The notes under the pieces: generated by a model
The model's database searches: none
Seen by the model: only the letters and a program-made list of their open reading frames with translations
Told to the model about the DNA's origin: nothing
Origin: Betaproteobacteria bacterium HGW-Betaproteobacteria-7
GTDB taxonomy: Bacteria; Pseudomonadota; Gammaproteobacteria; Burkholderiales; Rhodocyclaceae
DNA length: 50,484 bases
Assembly (NCBI GenBank): GCA_002840765.1
Contig: PHCE01000025.1
Span: 1 to 50,484 of the forward strand
Direction: 5' to 3'
Shown here: positions 20,877-30,356 of the stretch, piece after piece
Numbering within the stretch: the stretch's first letter is position 1
Layout of the letters: each line of letters starts with the position of its first letter
Made by a program: the position numbers and the translations under genes

Positions 20877-22310
20877 CTAGTTGATTTGATGATCGCCGAC
20901 GCGGACGATCTTCAACGTATTGGTACCGCCGGTGGAGCCGATCGGCTCGCCGATGGTCAGGGCGATGAGATCGCCCTTTTCGACGACGCCGCGGTCGATC
21001 AACAACTGTTCGGCTTCGGCCAGCAGCAGGTCGCGGTCGGTGTGCTGCTGCTTCATCGGCAACGGGCAGACGCCACGGTAGAGGGCCATGCGGCCGACCG
21101 ATTCGGCATCCGGCGTCAGGGCGTAGATGGGCACGCCGCAGTTCAGGCGGCTCATCCACAGGGCCGTCGAGCCGGTCTGGGTCAGCGCGGCGATGGCCTT
21201 GACCTTGAGGTGGCTGGAGGTCCAGATGGCGGCCATGGCGATCGACTGGTCGATGCGGGTGAATACGCGGTCGAGGAATTCGCGGTCAAGCACCGCGTCC
21301 GCCGAGCGCTCGGCCTCGATGCAGATGCGCGCCATCGATTCGACGGTTTCCACCGGGTAGTGGCCGGCGGCCGTTTCGGCCGAGAGCATCACGGCGTCGG
21401 TGCCGTCGAGCACGGCGTTGGCCACGTCGGAGACTTCGGCGCGGGTCGGTATCGGCGACAGGATCATCGATTCCATCATCTGCGTGGCGGTAATGGTCAG
21501 CTTGTTCATGTCGCGAGCCATGCGGATCATCTTCTTCTGCAGTGCCGGCACCGAAGCGTCGCCAACTTCGACCGCCAGGTCGCCGCGGGCCACCATGACG
21601 CCGTCCGAGGCATCGAGGATCTCGGCCATGTTGGTCACCGCCTCGACGCGCTCGATCTTGGCGATGAGCACGGCGCTGCTGCCGGCAGCGCGCAGTAGCT
21701 GGCGGGCCATGTACATGTCAGCGGCGCTCTTGGGAAAGGAGACGGCGACGAAATCGACGCCGATCAGCGCCGCCGTGCGGATGTCGTCCATGTCCTTGGC
21801 GGTCAGCGCCGGTGCGGTCAGGCCGCCGCCCTGGCGATTGATCCCCTTGTTGTTGGAGAGCACACCGCCGACCAGCACGCGGGTATGGATCTCATGGCCG
21901 CGCACGGCGAGTACTTCGAGCTTTAGCCGACCGTCGTCGAGCAGCAGGATGTCGCCATTGACGACGTCCCTGGGCAGATCCTTGTAGTCGAGGCCGACGC
22001 GTTCCTGGTTGCCGAGGGGGCATTGGGCGTCGAGGATGAAGTTGCTGCCGACGACCAGCGTGATCTTGCCTTCCGCGAACTTGCCGACACGGATCTTCGG
22101 TCCCTGCAGGTCGCCGAGGATGCCGACGGTCCGGCCAACCTTGGCGGCGGCGGCGCGAATGCCCTCGGCGCGGGCCTTATGGTCTTCGGCCGTGCCGTGC
22201 GAAAAATTCATTCGCACGACATCGACGCCAGCCCGCACCAGGCGCTCCAGCACCTCCGGCGAGGACGAGGAGGGGCCCAGCGTGGCAACAATCTTGGTAT
22301 GGCGCAACAT
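20877..22310 (-). CDS. pyk: Pyruvate kinase
   Basis: A 477-residue enzyme converting phosphoenolpyruvate and ADP to pyruvate and ATP. It begins [15 protein letters not shown] and carries MNFSHG, the active-site segment [22 protein letters not shown], and ATQMMESM. The C-terminal allosteric domain is complete. It lies 38 bp before fba and 63 bp after pgk on the same strand. The start at 22310 fits the family N-terminus and an AGAGAC-type weak ribosome binding site. Confidence 0.97.
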   Translation of the reverse strand: MLRHTKIVATLGPSSSSPEVLERLVRAGVDVVRMNFSHGTAEDHKARAEGIRAAAAKVGRTVGILGDLQGPKIRVGKFAEGKITLVVGSNFILDAQCPLGNQERVGLDYKDLPRDVVNGDILLLDDGRLKLEVLAVRGHEIHTRVLVGGVLSNNKGINRQGGGLTAPALTAKDMDDIRTAALIGVDFVAVSFPKSAADMYMARQLLRAAGSSAVLIAKIERVEAVTNMAEILDASDGVMVARGDLAVEVGDASVPALQKKMIRMARDMNKLTITATQMMESMILSPIPTRAEVSDVANAVLDGTDAVMLSAETAAGHYPVETVESMARICIEAERSADAVLDREFLDRVFTRIDQSIAMAAIWTSSHLKVKAIAALTQTGSTALWMSRLNCGVPIYALTPDAESVGRMALYRGVCPLPMKQQHTDRDLLLAEAEQLLIDRGVVEKGDLIALTIGEPIGSTGGTNTLKIVRVGDHQIN

Positions 22311-22373
22311 CTTGTCTCTTCCTTGTTGTTGATTGGTGTGGCAGGCCGCGCGATAGCGGCCTGCCGGTGCCAC

Positions 22374-23558
22374 TTACTTGCTGGCGCGTTCTTCAAGTAC
22401 GGCGATCGCCGGCAGCGTCTTGCCTTCGAGGAATTCGAGGAAGGCGCCGCCGCCGGTCGAGATGTAGCCGACGTCGTCATGGATGTGGAACTTGGCGATG
22501 GCGGCCAGCGTATCGCCGCCGCCGGCGATGGAGAAGGCTTCCGAGTGGGCGATGGCCGAGGCCATCATCTTGGTGCCACCGGCGAACTGCGGCAGTTCGA
22601 AGACGCCGACCGGGCCGTTCCAGACGATGGTGCCGGCGTTGGCGATGATTTCCGACAGCTTGGCGGCGCTCTTCGGGCCGATGTCGAGAATGCGGTCGTT
22701 GGTGTGCACGTCGTCGACCGAAATCTTGTTGGCGCGGGCCAGGGCCGAGACTTCGTCGGCGACGACGACATCGGTCGGCAGCGGCACTTCGGCGCCGCGT
22801 TCCTTCATGATGTCCATGATCACGTGCGCTTCCTTGACCAGGTCCGGTTCGGCCAGCGAGTGGCCGATGCGCTTGCCGTCGGCGAGCAGGAAAGTGTTGG
22901 CGATGCCGCCGCCGACGATCAGCTGGTCGACCTTGCTCGCCAGCGACTTGAGGATGGTCAGCTTGGACGACACCTTGGAGCCGCCGACGATGGCCACCAG
23001 CGGCCGCTTCGGATTGAGCAGGGCCTTGGTCAGGGCGTCGATCTCGGCGCCCATCAGCATGCCGGCGCAGGCCACCGGGGCGTACTTGGCGATGCCGTGG
23101 GTGGTCGCCTCGGCGCGGTGGGCGGTGCCGAAGGCGTCATTGACATAGACGTCGCAGAGCTTGGCCATCTTCTGCGCCAGCTCATCGTTGTTCTTCTTTT
23201 CGCCCTTGTTGACGCGGCAGTTCTCGAGCAGCACGACTTCGCCCGGCTTGACTTCGAAACCGCCATCGACCCAGTCGGGAATCAGGCGCACCGGCACGTG
23301 CAGCATCTGGCCGAGGCGCACGGCGACCGGCGTCAGGCTGTCTTCGTGGCGCAGTTCGCCTTCGGTCGGGCGGCCGAGGTGCGAGGTGACCATCACCGCC
23401 GCGCCTTTTTCCAGGCAGTACTTGATCGACGGCAGCGAGGCGCGGATGCGGGTGTCCTCGGTGATGTTGCCGGCTTCGTCCTGCGGCACGTTCAAGTCGG
23501 CGCGGATGAAGACGCGCTTGCCGGAGACATCGAGATCGGTGAGTTTGATGACGTTCAT
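22374..23558 (-). CDS. pgk: Phosphoglycerate kinase
   Basis: A 394-residue enzyme of the usual length that interconverts 1,3-bisphosphoglycerate and 3-phosphoglycerate with ADP/ATP. The N-terminal substrate-site motif [19 protein letters not shown], the hinge segment [10 protein letters not shown] and the C-terminal nucleotide-site GGGDTL are intact. An AGGAGG ribosome binding site precedes the ATG. It lies between epd (20 bp upstream) and pyk, so the four glycolytic genes probably form one transcript. Confidence 0.98.
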   Translation of the reverse strand: MNVIKLTDLDVSGKRVFIRADLNVPQDEAGNITEDTRIRASLPSIKYCLEKGAAVMVTSHLGRPTEGELRHEDSLTPVAVRLGQMLHVPVRLIPDWVDGGFEVKPGEVVLLENCRVNKGEKKNNDELAQKMAKLCDVYVNDAFGTAHRAEATTHGIAKYAPVACAGMLMGAEIDALTKALLNPKRPLVAIVGGSKVSSKLTILKSLASKVDQLIVGGGIANTFLLADGKRIGHSLAEPDLVKEAHVIMDIMKERGAEVPLPTDVVVADEVSALARANKISVDDVHTNDRILDIGPKSAAKLSEIIANAGTIVWNGPVGVFELPQFAGGTKMMASAIAHSEAFSIAGGGDTLAAIAKFHIHDDVGYISTGGGAFLEFLEGKTLPAIAVLEERASK

Positions 23559-23578
23559 GGGTTCCTCCTGAGGATTGG

Positions 23579-24667
23579 TTAATGAGTGGATTCTTGCGTC
23601 CAGCGTTGTGACCAGTAGTCGGCCACTTCTAACATGCGATTGGCGAAACCCCACTCGTTGTCGAACCAGACGAACAGGTTCACCAGGTGGGTGCCGGCGG
23701 TCCGCGTCTGGCTGCCATCGACAATGGCCGAGTGCGGATCGTGATTGAAATCGATCGAGGCGTGCGCCTCGGCGGAATAGGCGATGCGCTTCCTCAGCGG
23801 GCCGGCGGCGGCCTCGGCGAGCAGCTTGTTGAGACTGTGGGCAGAGACCGGGCGGGCGGTGCTGATGGTCAGGTCGATGGCCGAGACATTCAGCGTCGGC
23901 ACGCGGATGGCTTTGGCCTGGACGCGGCCGGTCAGTTGCGGCAATAGCCGTTCAACGCCGCGGGCGAGGCCGGTGGATACCGGGATGATCGACTGCATCG
24001 CCGAGCGCGTGCGGCGTAGATCGTCGTGGTGATAGCCGTCGATCAGCGGCTGGTCGTTCATCACCGAATGCAGCGTCGTCAGCAGGGCTTGCTCAATGCC
24101 GACTTCGCGGTCGAGCAGGGCGAGCAGCGGAACCACGGCATTGGTCGTGCAGGACGCGGCGGAAACCAGTCGCTCACTGCCATTCAGCGAGCCTTCGTTG
24201 ATGCCGGCGACGATGGTCGCGTCGACGTCGTCGCCGCTGTGGCCGGGATGCGACAGCAGCAGGTGCGGGCAGCCGGCGTCGAGGAAACGCTGCAGTTCGT
24301 CACGCCGGCCGTAAACCCCCGAGCATTCAACCAGCAGGTCGATGCCGGCGGCCCGCCAGTCCACGGTTTCCGGTTCGCGGGCATGGCTGACAGCGATCGG
24401 GCGGCCATCGATCAGCAGGCTGCCGTCACCGATCTCGACCTGACCGGCGAAACGGCCGTGTGTCGAATCGAAACGGGTCAGATAAGCCATGCTCTCCAGG
24501 TTGGCCGGCTCGTTGATGGTAACGACCTGCAGGCGATGTGCCGCCGGGGCCTCCATCAGCGCCCGCAGGAAACAGCGGCCGATACGACCGTAACCGTTGA
24601 TGGCAAGACGAAAGGCGGGGCTGGAGTTGGGCACGCGGGCCAAGTGAAGGAAAAGGAAAGCTGGCAT
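23579..24667 (-). CDS. epd: Second GAPDH-family enzyme, erythrose-4-phosphate dehydrogenase-like
   Basis: A 362-residue protein of the glyceraldehyde-3-phosphate dehydrogenase family: [11 protein letters not shown] binds NAD, the catalytic Cys lies in AASCTTNAV, and the C-terminus has [12 protein letters not shown]. It differs strongly from the housekeeping gap at 25427, and features such as DSTHGRF and HSVMNDQ (gap has HAYTNDQ) match the Epd group, which oxidises erythrose-4-phosphate for pyridoxal phosphate synthesis. A second GAPDH role is not excluded. The N-terminal ~18 residues before the Rossmann strand are atypical; a GTG about 11 codons in could be the real start. Confidence 0.87.
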   Translation of the reverse strand: MPAFLFLHLARVPNSSPAFRLAINGYGRIGRCFLRALMEAPAAHRLQVVTINEPANLESMAYLTRFDSTHGRFAGQVEIGDGSLLIDGRPIAVSHAREPETVDWRAAGIDLLVECSGVYGRRDELQRFLDAGCPHLLLSHPGHSGDDVDATIVAGINEGSLNGSERLVSAASCTTNAVVPLLALLDREVGIEQALLTTLHSVMNDQPLIDGYHHDDLRRTRSAMQSIIPVSTGLARGVERLLPQLTGRVQAKAIRVPTLNVSAIDLTISTARPVSAHSLNKLLAEAAAGPLRKRIAYSAEAHASIDFNHDPHSAIVDGSQTRTAGTHLVNLFVWFDNEWGFANRMLEVADYWSQRWTQESTH

Positions 24668-24839
24668 TTTACCGCGTTGGTGCCTGAAATCAGCGTCCCG
24701 GAGGCATTGCCGGCTGTATGTCGGCGGCAAGAATTGCCGCTCCAGCATCCTGGATGGCATCAGCGAGGGCAGAAATCCGTCGAGTTGAATTGGTACGCGA
24801 ATTGCATGGTCGCCCAGGGTGACTTAATGGGAGAGGGTG

Positions 24840-25349
24840 ATGAGAGTCGATATGGATTATTCCGCCGCGGCCGCAAGCGTCGGCAGGGCCAATTCCGCAG
24901 CCGGCGCCGGGGACTTTGCCGCGGCCCTGGCGCAGGCCTCGGCGGACGGCGAGGCACAGGCCCGGGAGGTGCAAAAGCGGCAGCCGACGCCCGAGGAGCG
25001 CGCGGCTGAAGTGCGCCAGGCCAATGCCACCTTGGGCAAGGAGTTGCAGGAGTACTTGGACAAACCCCTGGCGGTGCATATCCGGGAGGCCGTGATGAAG
25101 GAAATGGGGCTTAGCGAGGAGGATCTGGCGAAGATGTCCCCGGAAAAGCGCCAGGCCGCCGAGGCCGAGATCAACCGCCGGGTGCGCGAGCGTTTGCTGG
25201 GGCAGAAATCGGATGGCGAGCAATCGCCCCTGGATGCGCGGCACCAACCTGTCGATCCAGGACCGGCGTCGGCGTCGCCGCTATTGGGCGGCAGTGCGGC
25301 GCTGGATGCGCTGATTGCCCGGATGGCCGGCAACGGCGCGGCTTTCTGA
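24840..25349 (+). CDS. Hypothetical helical protein
   Basis: A 169-residue soluble protein, rich in Ala, Glu and Arg, with a likely disordered N-terminal ~50 residues and a helical centre (EVRQANATLGKELQEYLDKP, then REAVMKEMGLSEEDLAKM). A good GGGAGAGG site precedes the ATG and base composition is host-like, so it is probably expressed. It lies alone on the plus strand between two minus-strand GAPDH-family genes, divergent from epd by 172 bp and convergent with gap. I do not recognise a family. Confidence 0.75.
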   Translation: MRVDMDYSAAAASVGRANSAAGAGDFAAALAQASADGEAQAREVQKRQPTPEERAAEVRQANATLGKELQEYLDKPLAVHIREAVMKEMGLSEEDLAKMSPEKRQAAEAEINRRVRERLLGQKSDGEQSPLDARHQPVDPGPASASPLLGGSAALDALIARMAGNGAAF

Positions 25350-25371
25350 AGCCACCAGGCGATCAGCCAAT

Positions 25372-25405
25372 AAAAAACGCCGGCCACCCAATCGGGGGCC
25401 GGCGT
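25372..25405 (-). terminator. Intrinsic terminator of gap
   Basis: On the minus strand AACGCCGGCC pairs with GGCCGGCGTT around a ~9-14 nt loop and is followed by TTTT. It starts about 20 nt after the gap stop. Confidence 0.85.
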
Positions 25406-25426
25406 TGCTGATGGTGCTGCCGTTGC

Positions 25427-26455
25427 TTACTTGGCGGCCATCCAGGCGCGGGCGGCGTCGAGCATGCGGCAGGAGTAGCCCCACTCGTTGTCGTACCAGG
25501 CCAGGACCTTGACCAGCGTGCTGCCATCCTCGGCCTGGATGACGCGCGTCTGCGTCGCGTCAAAGGTCGAGGAAACGGTGGTGTGGTTGAAATCGGAGGA
25601 GACCAGCGGGTCGTTGTTGACGTCGAGCACGCCCTTCAGCGGGCCGCGGGCGGCGGCCGTCATCAGATCGTTGATCTCTTCCTTGGTCGTGTTGCGACCG
25701 GCGGTGAAGGTCAGGTCGACCAGCGAGACGTTGATGGTCGGCACGCGCAGCGCGAAACCGTCGACCTTGCCCTTGAGTTCCGGCAGCACCAGGCCGACGG
25801 CTTTGGCAGCACCGGTCTTGGTCGGGATGATGTTGGCGGCAGCAGCGCGGGCCCGGCGCAGATCCTTGTGGCGGACGTCGACGGTGACCTGGTCGTTGGT
25901 GTAGGCGTGGATGGTGGTCATCAGGCCCTGTTTGATGCCGATGGCGTCGGACAGGATCTTGGCCACCGGAGCCAGGCAGTTGGTCGTGCAGGAAGCGTTG
26001 GAGACAACGGTCATCTCGGCGTTCAGGGCGCCTTCGTTGACGCCGACGACGATCGTGGTGTCGACATCGTCGCCGCCCGGGGCGGAGATCAGCACGCGCT
26101 TGGCGCCCTGTTCGAGCAGCGCACCGGCCTTGGCCTTGGAGGTGTAGGCACCGGTGCATTCGAGCAGAATGTCGACGCCGTGGTCGGCCCAGTTGATGTC
26201 CTTCGGATTCTTGGTCGAGTAGAAGGCGATCTTCTTGCCGTCGACGATGATGCAGTTTTCACCTTCGGTTTCGACGCTGGTGCGGAAACGGCCGTGCGTC
26301 GTGTCGTACTTCAGCAAGTGGGCATTGGTCTTCAAGTCGCCGGCGGCGTTGATGGCGACGACATCGAATTCATTCTGCAGGCCCTGCTCGTAAATCGCGC
26401 GCAGCGTGCAGCGACCGATACGACCGAAACCGTTGATTGCAACCTTGATAGCCAT
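25427..26455 (-). CDS. gap: Glyceraldehyde-3-phosphate dehydrogenase
   Basis: A 342-residue type I enzyme that makes 1,3-bisphosphoglycerate from glyceraldehyde-3-phosphate in glycolysis and works in reverse in the Calvin cycle. The NAD-binding start [11 protein letters not shown], the catalytic site [15 protein letters not shown] and the C-terminal WYDNEWGYS are all present. It lies 25 bp downstream of tkt on the same strand and is closed by a strong terminator, so a tkt-gap transcript is likely. Confidence 0.98.
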   Translation of the reverse strand: MAIKVAINGFGRIGRCTLRAIYEQGLQNEFDVVAINAAGDLKTNAHLLKYDTTHGRFRTSVETEGENCIIVDGKKIAFYSTKNPKDINWADHGVDILLECTGAYTSKAKAGALLEQGAKRVLISAPGGDDVDTTIVVGVNEGALNAEMTVVSNASCTTNCLAPVAKILSDAIGIKQGLMTTIHAYTNDQVTVDVRHKDLRRARAAAANIIPTKTGAAKAVGLVLPELKGKVDGFALRVPTINVSLVDLTFTAGRNTTKEEINDLMTAAARGPLKGVLDVNNDPLVSSDFNHTTVSSTFDATQTRVIQAEDGSTLVKVLAWYDNEWGYSCRMLDAARAWMAAK

Positions 26456-26480
26456 TTGAAGCTTTCTCCTCTTTCAAAAA

Positions 26481-28487
26481 TCAGGACAGCAGCGCTTTCG
26501 CCGTGGCGACGACGTTGGCGACAGTGAAACCGAACAGGTCGAACAGCTGGCCGGCCGGGGCCGACTCGCCGAAGCGGTCGATGCCGACGACGGCGCCGTG
26601 CAGGCCGACGTATTTGCGCCAGAAGTCCGGATGGGCGGCTTCGATGGCGATGCGCTTCTTGCAGCCGCCGAGGACGGCGGCCTTGTATTCGGCACTCTGC
26701 CGGTCGAAGACATTGGTGCTGGGCATGGAGACGACGCGCGCCTTGATGCCTTCGCCGGCCAGTGCGGCCTGGGCGTCGAGCGCCAGCTTGATTTCGGAGC
26801 CGGTGGCAATCAGGGTGATCTGGGCTTCGCCATCGGCCTCGGCGAGGACGTAGCCGCCCTTGGCGATATCGGCGTCGGCGATCTTTTGCGTCACGGTTGG
26901 CAGGTTCTGCCGCGACAGGGCGAGCAGGCTCGGGCCGTCGGTGCGTTCGATGGCGGCGGTCCAGGCGACGGCCGTCTCGGTCGCGTCGGCCGGGCGCCAG
27001 ACATCCAGGTTGGGGATGATGCGCAGGCTGGGAATGTGCTCGACCGGCTGGTGCGTCGGGCCATCCTCGCCGAGGCCAATCGAGTCGTGGGTATAGACCA
27101 TGATCTGCCGTTGCTTCATCAGCGCCGCCATGCGGATGGCGTTGCGGGCGTAGTCGGAGAAGACCAGGAAGGTGGCCGTGTAGGGAATCAGGCCGCCGTG
27201 TAGCGCCAGGCCGTTGGCGACGGCGGTCATGGCAAATTCGCGCACGCCGTAGTAGCAGTAATTGCCGCCTTCGGTGCGGGTGACGCCCTTGCTGCCCTTG
27301 ACGAAGGTCAGGTTGGAGCCGGCCAGGTCGGCCGAGCCGCCGAAGATTTCCGGAACTGCCGGGACCAGCGCGGCGATGGCGTTCTGCGAAGCCTTGCGGG
27401 TGGCGATGTTCTCGGCCTTGTCGCGGCAGGCGGTGAGGTAGGCGGCCTTGGTTGCGGCCCAGGTCGTCGGCAGTTCGCCCTTGATGACGCGGCGCTCGAA
27501 TTCGGCGGCTTCGGCCGGGAAGGCGGCGCGGTAGGTGGCGAAGCGCTTATCCCAGTTCTCCTGGAAGACGGCGCCGGCCGGCTTGCGGTTCCAGGCGGAG
27601 TAGACGTCGTCGGGAATCTCGAAGGGGGCGTGCGGCCAGCCGATGTATTCGCGGGCGGCAGCGATTTCGTCCTTGCCCAGCGGGGCGCCGTGGCAGTCGT
27701 GCGAACCCTGCTTGTTGGGCGAGCCCATGCCGATGGTCGTCTTGCAGCAGATCAGGGTCGGCTTGTCGGTGACCGACTTGGCTTCGAGCAGGGCCTTTTC
27801 GACAGCATCGGCATTGTGGCCGTTGACGTCGGCGATGACGTGCCAGCCGTAGGCTTCAAAGCGTTTCGGCGTGTCGTCGGTGAACCAGCCATCGACGTGG
27901 CCGTCGATGGAAATGCCGTTGTCGTCCCAGAAGGCGATCAGCTTGCCCAGGCCGAGCGTGCCGGCGAGCGAGCAGGCTTCGTGCGAGACGCCTTCCATCA
28001 GGCAGCCGTCGCCGAGGAAGACGAAGGTGTGGTGATTGACGATCTGGTGGCCGGGGCGGTTGAATTCGGCGGCGAGAACCTTCTCGGCCAGCGCGAAACC
28101 GACGGCGTTGGTGATGCCCTGACCGAGCGGCCCGGTGGTGGTCTCGACGCCGGGCGTGTAGCCGAACTCCGGATGGCCCGGGGTCTTGGCGTGCAGCTGG
28201 CGGAAATTCTTCAGGTCATCGATGGAGACGTCATAGCCGGAGAGGTGGAGCAGGGCATAGACGAGCATTGAACCGTGACCGTTCGACATGACGAAACGGT
28301 CGCGGTCGGGCCAGTGCGGGTTGGCGGGGTTGTGACGCAGGTGACGGCGCCACAGCACTTCGGCGATTTCCGCCATGCCCATCGGGGCGCCCGGATGACC
28401 GGAATTGGCCTGCTGCACGGCATCCATGGCCAGGGCGCGGATGGCGCCGGTCAGGGGGGAAAACTTGGGGGGAGTGCTGACGCTCAT
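26481..28487 (-). CDS. tkt: Transketolase
   Basis: A 668-residue thiamine-diphosphate enzyme of the pentose phosphate and Calvin cycles that moves two-carbon units between sugar phosphates. The N-terminal domain has the [10 protein letters not shown] segment and the TPP/Mg motif GDGCLMEG ... DNGISIDG. The pyrimidine domain has [15 protein letters not shown]. Length and domain order are standard. The cluster with gap, fbp and pgk supports a joint role in carbon fixation or gluconeogenesis. The start ATG at 28487 fits the family N-terminus. Confidence 0.98.
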   Translation of the reverse strand: MSVSTPPKFSPLTGAIRALAMDAVQQANSGHPGAPMGMAEIAEVLWRRHLRHNPANPHWPDRDRFVMSNGHGSMLVYALLHLSGYDVSIDDLKNFRQLHAKTPGHPEFGYTPGVETTTGPLGQGITNAVGFALAEKVLAAEFNRPGHQIVNHHTFVFLGDGCLMEGVSHEACSLAGTLGLGKLIAFWDDNGISIDGHVDGWFTDDTPKRFEAYGWHVIADVNGHNADAVEKALLEAKSVTDKPTLICCKTTIGMGSPNKQGSHDCHGAPLGKDEIAAAREYIGWPHAPFEIPDDVYSAWNRKPAGAVFQENWDKRFATYRAAFPAEAAEFERRVIKGELPTTWAATKAAYLTACRDKAENIATRKASQNAIAALVPAVPEIFGGSADLAGSNLTFVKGSKGVTRTEGGNYCYYGVREFAMTAVANGLALHGGLIPYTATFLVFSDYARNAIRMAALMKQRQIMVYTHDSIGLGEDGPTHQPVEHIPSLRIIPNLDVWRPADATETAVAWTAAIERTDGPSLLALSRQNLPTVTQKIADADIAKGGYVLAEADGEAQITLIATGSEIKLALDAQAALAGEGIKARVVSMPSTNVFDRQSAEYKAAVLGGCKKRIAIEAAHPDFWRKYVGLHGAVVGIDRFGESAPAGQLFDLFGFTVANVVATAKALLS

Positions 28488-28558
28488 GATCCGGAAATCC
28501 AGCCTGCGAAAAAGCTGAAATTATCCGGGAAATGGCCTCTTTTGGGTAGGGTTGTCTG

Positions 28559-28590
28559 CATTTCCGGCAGGTAAAGGCCTGCCGGAAATG
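28559..28590. terminator. Perfect 13-bp hairpin between the lipoprotein gene and tkt
   Basis: CATTTCCGGCAGG and CCTGCCGGAAATG are separated by 6 nt. It lies 5 nt after the lipoprotein stop and ~70 nt before tkt. The T-run (28593-28597) is on the plus-strand side, while on the transcribed minus strand no T-run follows. It could be a terminator, a transcript-stabilising hairpin, or an attenuator ahead of tkt. Confidence 0.55.
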
Positions 28591-28595
28591 GGTTT

Positions 28596-29249
28596 TTACT
28601 GCTTGGTATCGTAGTTGATCATCATCAGCACACCGCGACCACCACCCCAGCTACCACCGGTGTAGGAAACGCTACCCTGGCCCGGGTAGCGGACTTCGTA
28701 ACGGGTGCGGTCAGTGCCGTAATAGAACGGAATCCAGGCTTTGGCTGTCGGGTAGGCGTGCACGTTGTGGCTGACGCCAAGCAGTTTCTCGACCTCCGGT
28801 TGTTCCATGCCGATGCGCAGGCGTGCCCATTTGCTGCCCGCCGGGATGTTGCCGTAAACCTCGCCGTCGAAGCTGCCGTCGCGCGATTTGACGACACAGG
28901 GGTTGCAGCTCTTGCCAATGGCGCTGTCGGCGCTGCCGACGCCGGCAGCGGCAGCCGGGGCGGCGGCCTGCGTGGCTGGTGGAGCGCTGGCCGTCTTCGG
29001 CTTGGCCGGTTCGCAGTCGGGCGGCGCCAGCGGCTTGGCTTCCTTCTTGGTTGTTTTCTTGGTGCTCTTCTTTTTGCTCGGCGCTGGTTCCGGCGGGCAT
29101 TCCGGTTTGGCCGGCGCGGCGGCCACCGGTTCTGGTGCGGGCGCGGCGCTGGCTTTCTCGGGAGCCGGCTGGTCCGGCTTGGTTTCGGTGCCGACGCAGC
29201 CGGCAGCAAGGGCGGCGGCGACGATCAGGGCAAGGGCGCGTGGGTGCAT
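28596..29249 (-). CDS. Predicted lipoprotein with C-terminal BamE-like segment
   Basis: A 217-residue protein. A signal peptide ends in a lipobox (LAAGC near residue 18), then comes a long low-complexity linker rich in Ala, Pro and Lys (about 20-105, including a KKKSTKKTTKKE block), then a compact domain with a Cys pair (SCNPC) and the segment RIGMEQPEVEKLLG. That segment resembles the G-M-x-x-x-E-V-x-x-x-L-G motif of SmpA/BamE-like domains. The ATG at 29249 is preceded by CCGGAGG. It lies between fbp and tkt on the same strand, though nothing links it to carbon metabolism. The function is unknown. Confidence 0.75.
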   Translation of the reverse strand: MHPRALALIVAAALAAGCVGTETKPDQPAPEKASAAPAPEPVAAAPAKPECPPEPAPSKKKSTKKTTKKEAKPLAPPDCEPAKPKTASAPPATQAAAPAAAAGVGSADSAIGKSCNPCVVKSRDGSFDGEVYGNIPAGSKWARLRIGMEQPEVEKLLGVSHNVHAYPTAKAWIPFYYGTDRTRYEVRYPGQGSVSYTGGSWGGGRGVLMMINYDTKQ

Positions 29250-29290
29250 GGGCAATACCTCCGGACGGTTTAGGGGCAGTCTAGGTGAAT

Positions 29291-30313
29291 TTACGTGGCA
29301 TGGTAGGCGGTGGCTTGCTCGACCTCATTCCTCGAGCCCATTATGACCGGCACCCGCTGGTGAAGCTTATCCGGAACGATGTCGAGGATGCGTCGGCGGC
29401 CGGTGCTGGCGGCACCGCCGGCCTGCTCGACGAGGAAAGCCATCGGATTGGCTTCGTACATCAGGCGCAGCTTGCCGCCCTGTTCCTGCATCTTGCTGTC
29501 GAGCGGATACATGAAGATGCCGCCGCGGGTCATGATGCGATGCACGTCGGCCACCATCGAGGCCACCCAGCGCATGTTGTAGTCCTTGCCGCGCGGGCCT
29601 TCGCGGCCGGCCAGCAGTTCGTCGATGTAACGCCGGACCGGTGCTTCCCAGAAGCGCTGGTTGGCCATGTTGATGGCGAATTCCTTGGTTTCGGCGGGAA
29701 TCTGCAGGCGCTCCTGGGTGAGTACGAAATGCCCGTGCTCCCGGTCGAGTGTGAAGGCGGCAACGCCGTCGCCGACGGTGAGGACGAGCAGCGTGGTCGG
29801 CCCGTAGACGGCATAGCCGGCGGCGACCTGGGCGGTACCCGGCTGCAGGAAGGCGGCTTCGGCAGCGGCCGGCGTGCTCAGGTCGGCACCTTCCGGGCAT
29901 TTCAGCACCGAGAAGATGGTGCCGATGGAGACATTGACGTCGATGTTGGAGGAGCCATCGAGCGGGTCGAAGGTGAGCAGGTATTCGCCCTTGGGGAACC
30001 GATGAGGAACGAGGTGCGGCAGATCCATTTCCTCGGAGGCCATGGCGGCGAGATGGCCTCCCCATTCATTGGCATCGAGCAGGATGTCATTGGACAGCAC
30101 ATCGAGCTTTTTCTGCGCCTCGCCCTGGATGTTGTCGCTGCCGGCTTCGCCGAGGACGCCGCCTTCGCCGCCCAGGGCGCCCTTGCCGACGGCGACGGAG
30201 ATGGCCTGGCAGGCACGGGCGACGACTTCGAGCAGGAGCTTGAGGTCGCCGGTGATGATGCCCTTGTCGCGCTGTTCCTCGATCAGGTAACGCGCCAGCG
30301 TGCGCTGTGCCAT
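29291..30313 (-). CDS. fbp: Fructose-1,6-bisphosphatase, class I
   Basis: A 340-residue enzyme that removes the 1-phosphate of fructose-1,6-bisphosphate, the irreversible step of gluconeogenesis and of Calvin cycle regeneration. The metal and substrate signature [10 protein letters not shown] is complete, as are SNDILL and ASEEMD. Length is normal for class I. It begins the minus-strand carbon block (fbp, lipoprotein, tkt, gap) and is 33 bp downstream of the PAS-GGDEF-EAL gene, from which it is separated by a hairpin. Confidence 0.97.
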   Translation of the reverse strand: MAQRTLARYLIEEQRDKGIITGDLKLLLEVVARACQAISVAVGKGALGGEGGVLGEAGSDNIQGEAQKKLDVLSNDILLDANEWGGHLAAMASEEMDLPHLVPHRFPKGEYLLTFDPLDGSSNIDVNVSIGTIFSVLKCPEGADLSTPAAAEAAFLQPGTAQVAAGYAVYGPTTLLVLTVGDGVAAFTLDREHGHFVLTQERLQIPAETKEFAINMANQRFWEAPVRRYIDELLAGREGPRGKDYNMRWVASMVADVHRIMTRGGIFMYPLDSKMQEQGGKLRLMYEANPMAFLVEQAGGAASTGRRRILDIVPDKLHQRVPVIMGSRNEVEQATAYHAT

Positions 30314-30336
30314 GAAGTTTCCCCGCTAAGTCGAAA

Positions 30337-30356
30337 GGCAGGAATTTTAACCTGCC
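30337..30356 (-). terminator. Short hairpin at the end of the PAS-GGDEF-EAL gene
   Basis: On the minus strand GGCAGG-TTAAAATT-CCTGCC, followed by TTT. The loop contains the stop codon. The stem is short and the T-run weak, so this is a modest candidate. Confidence 0.4.
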
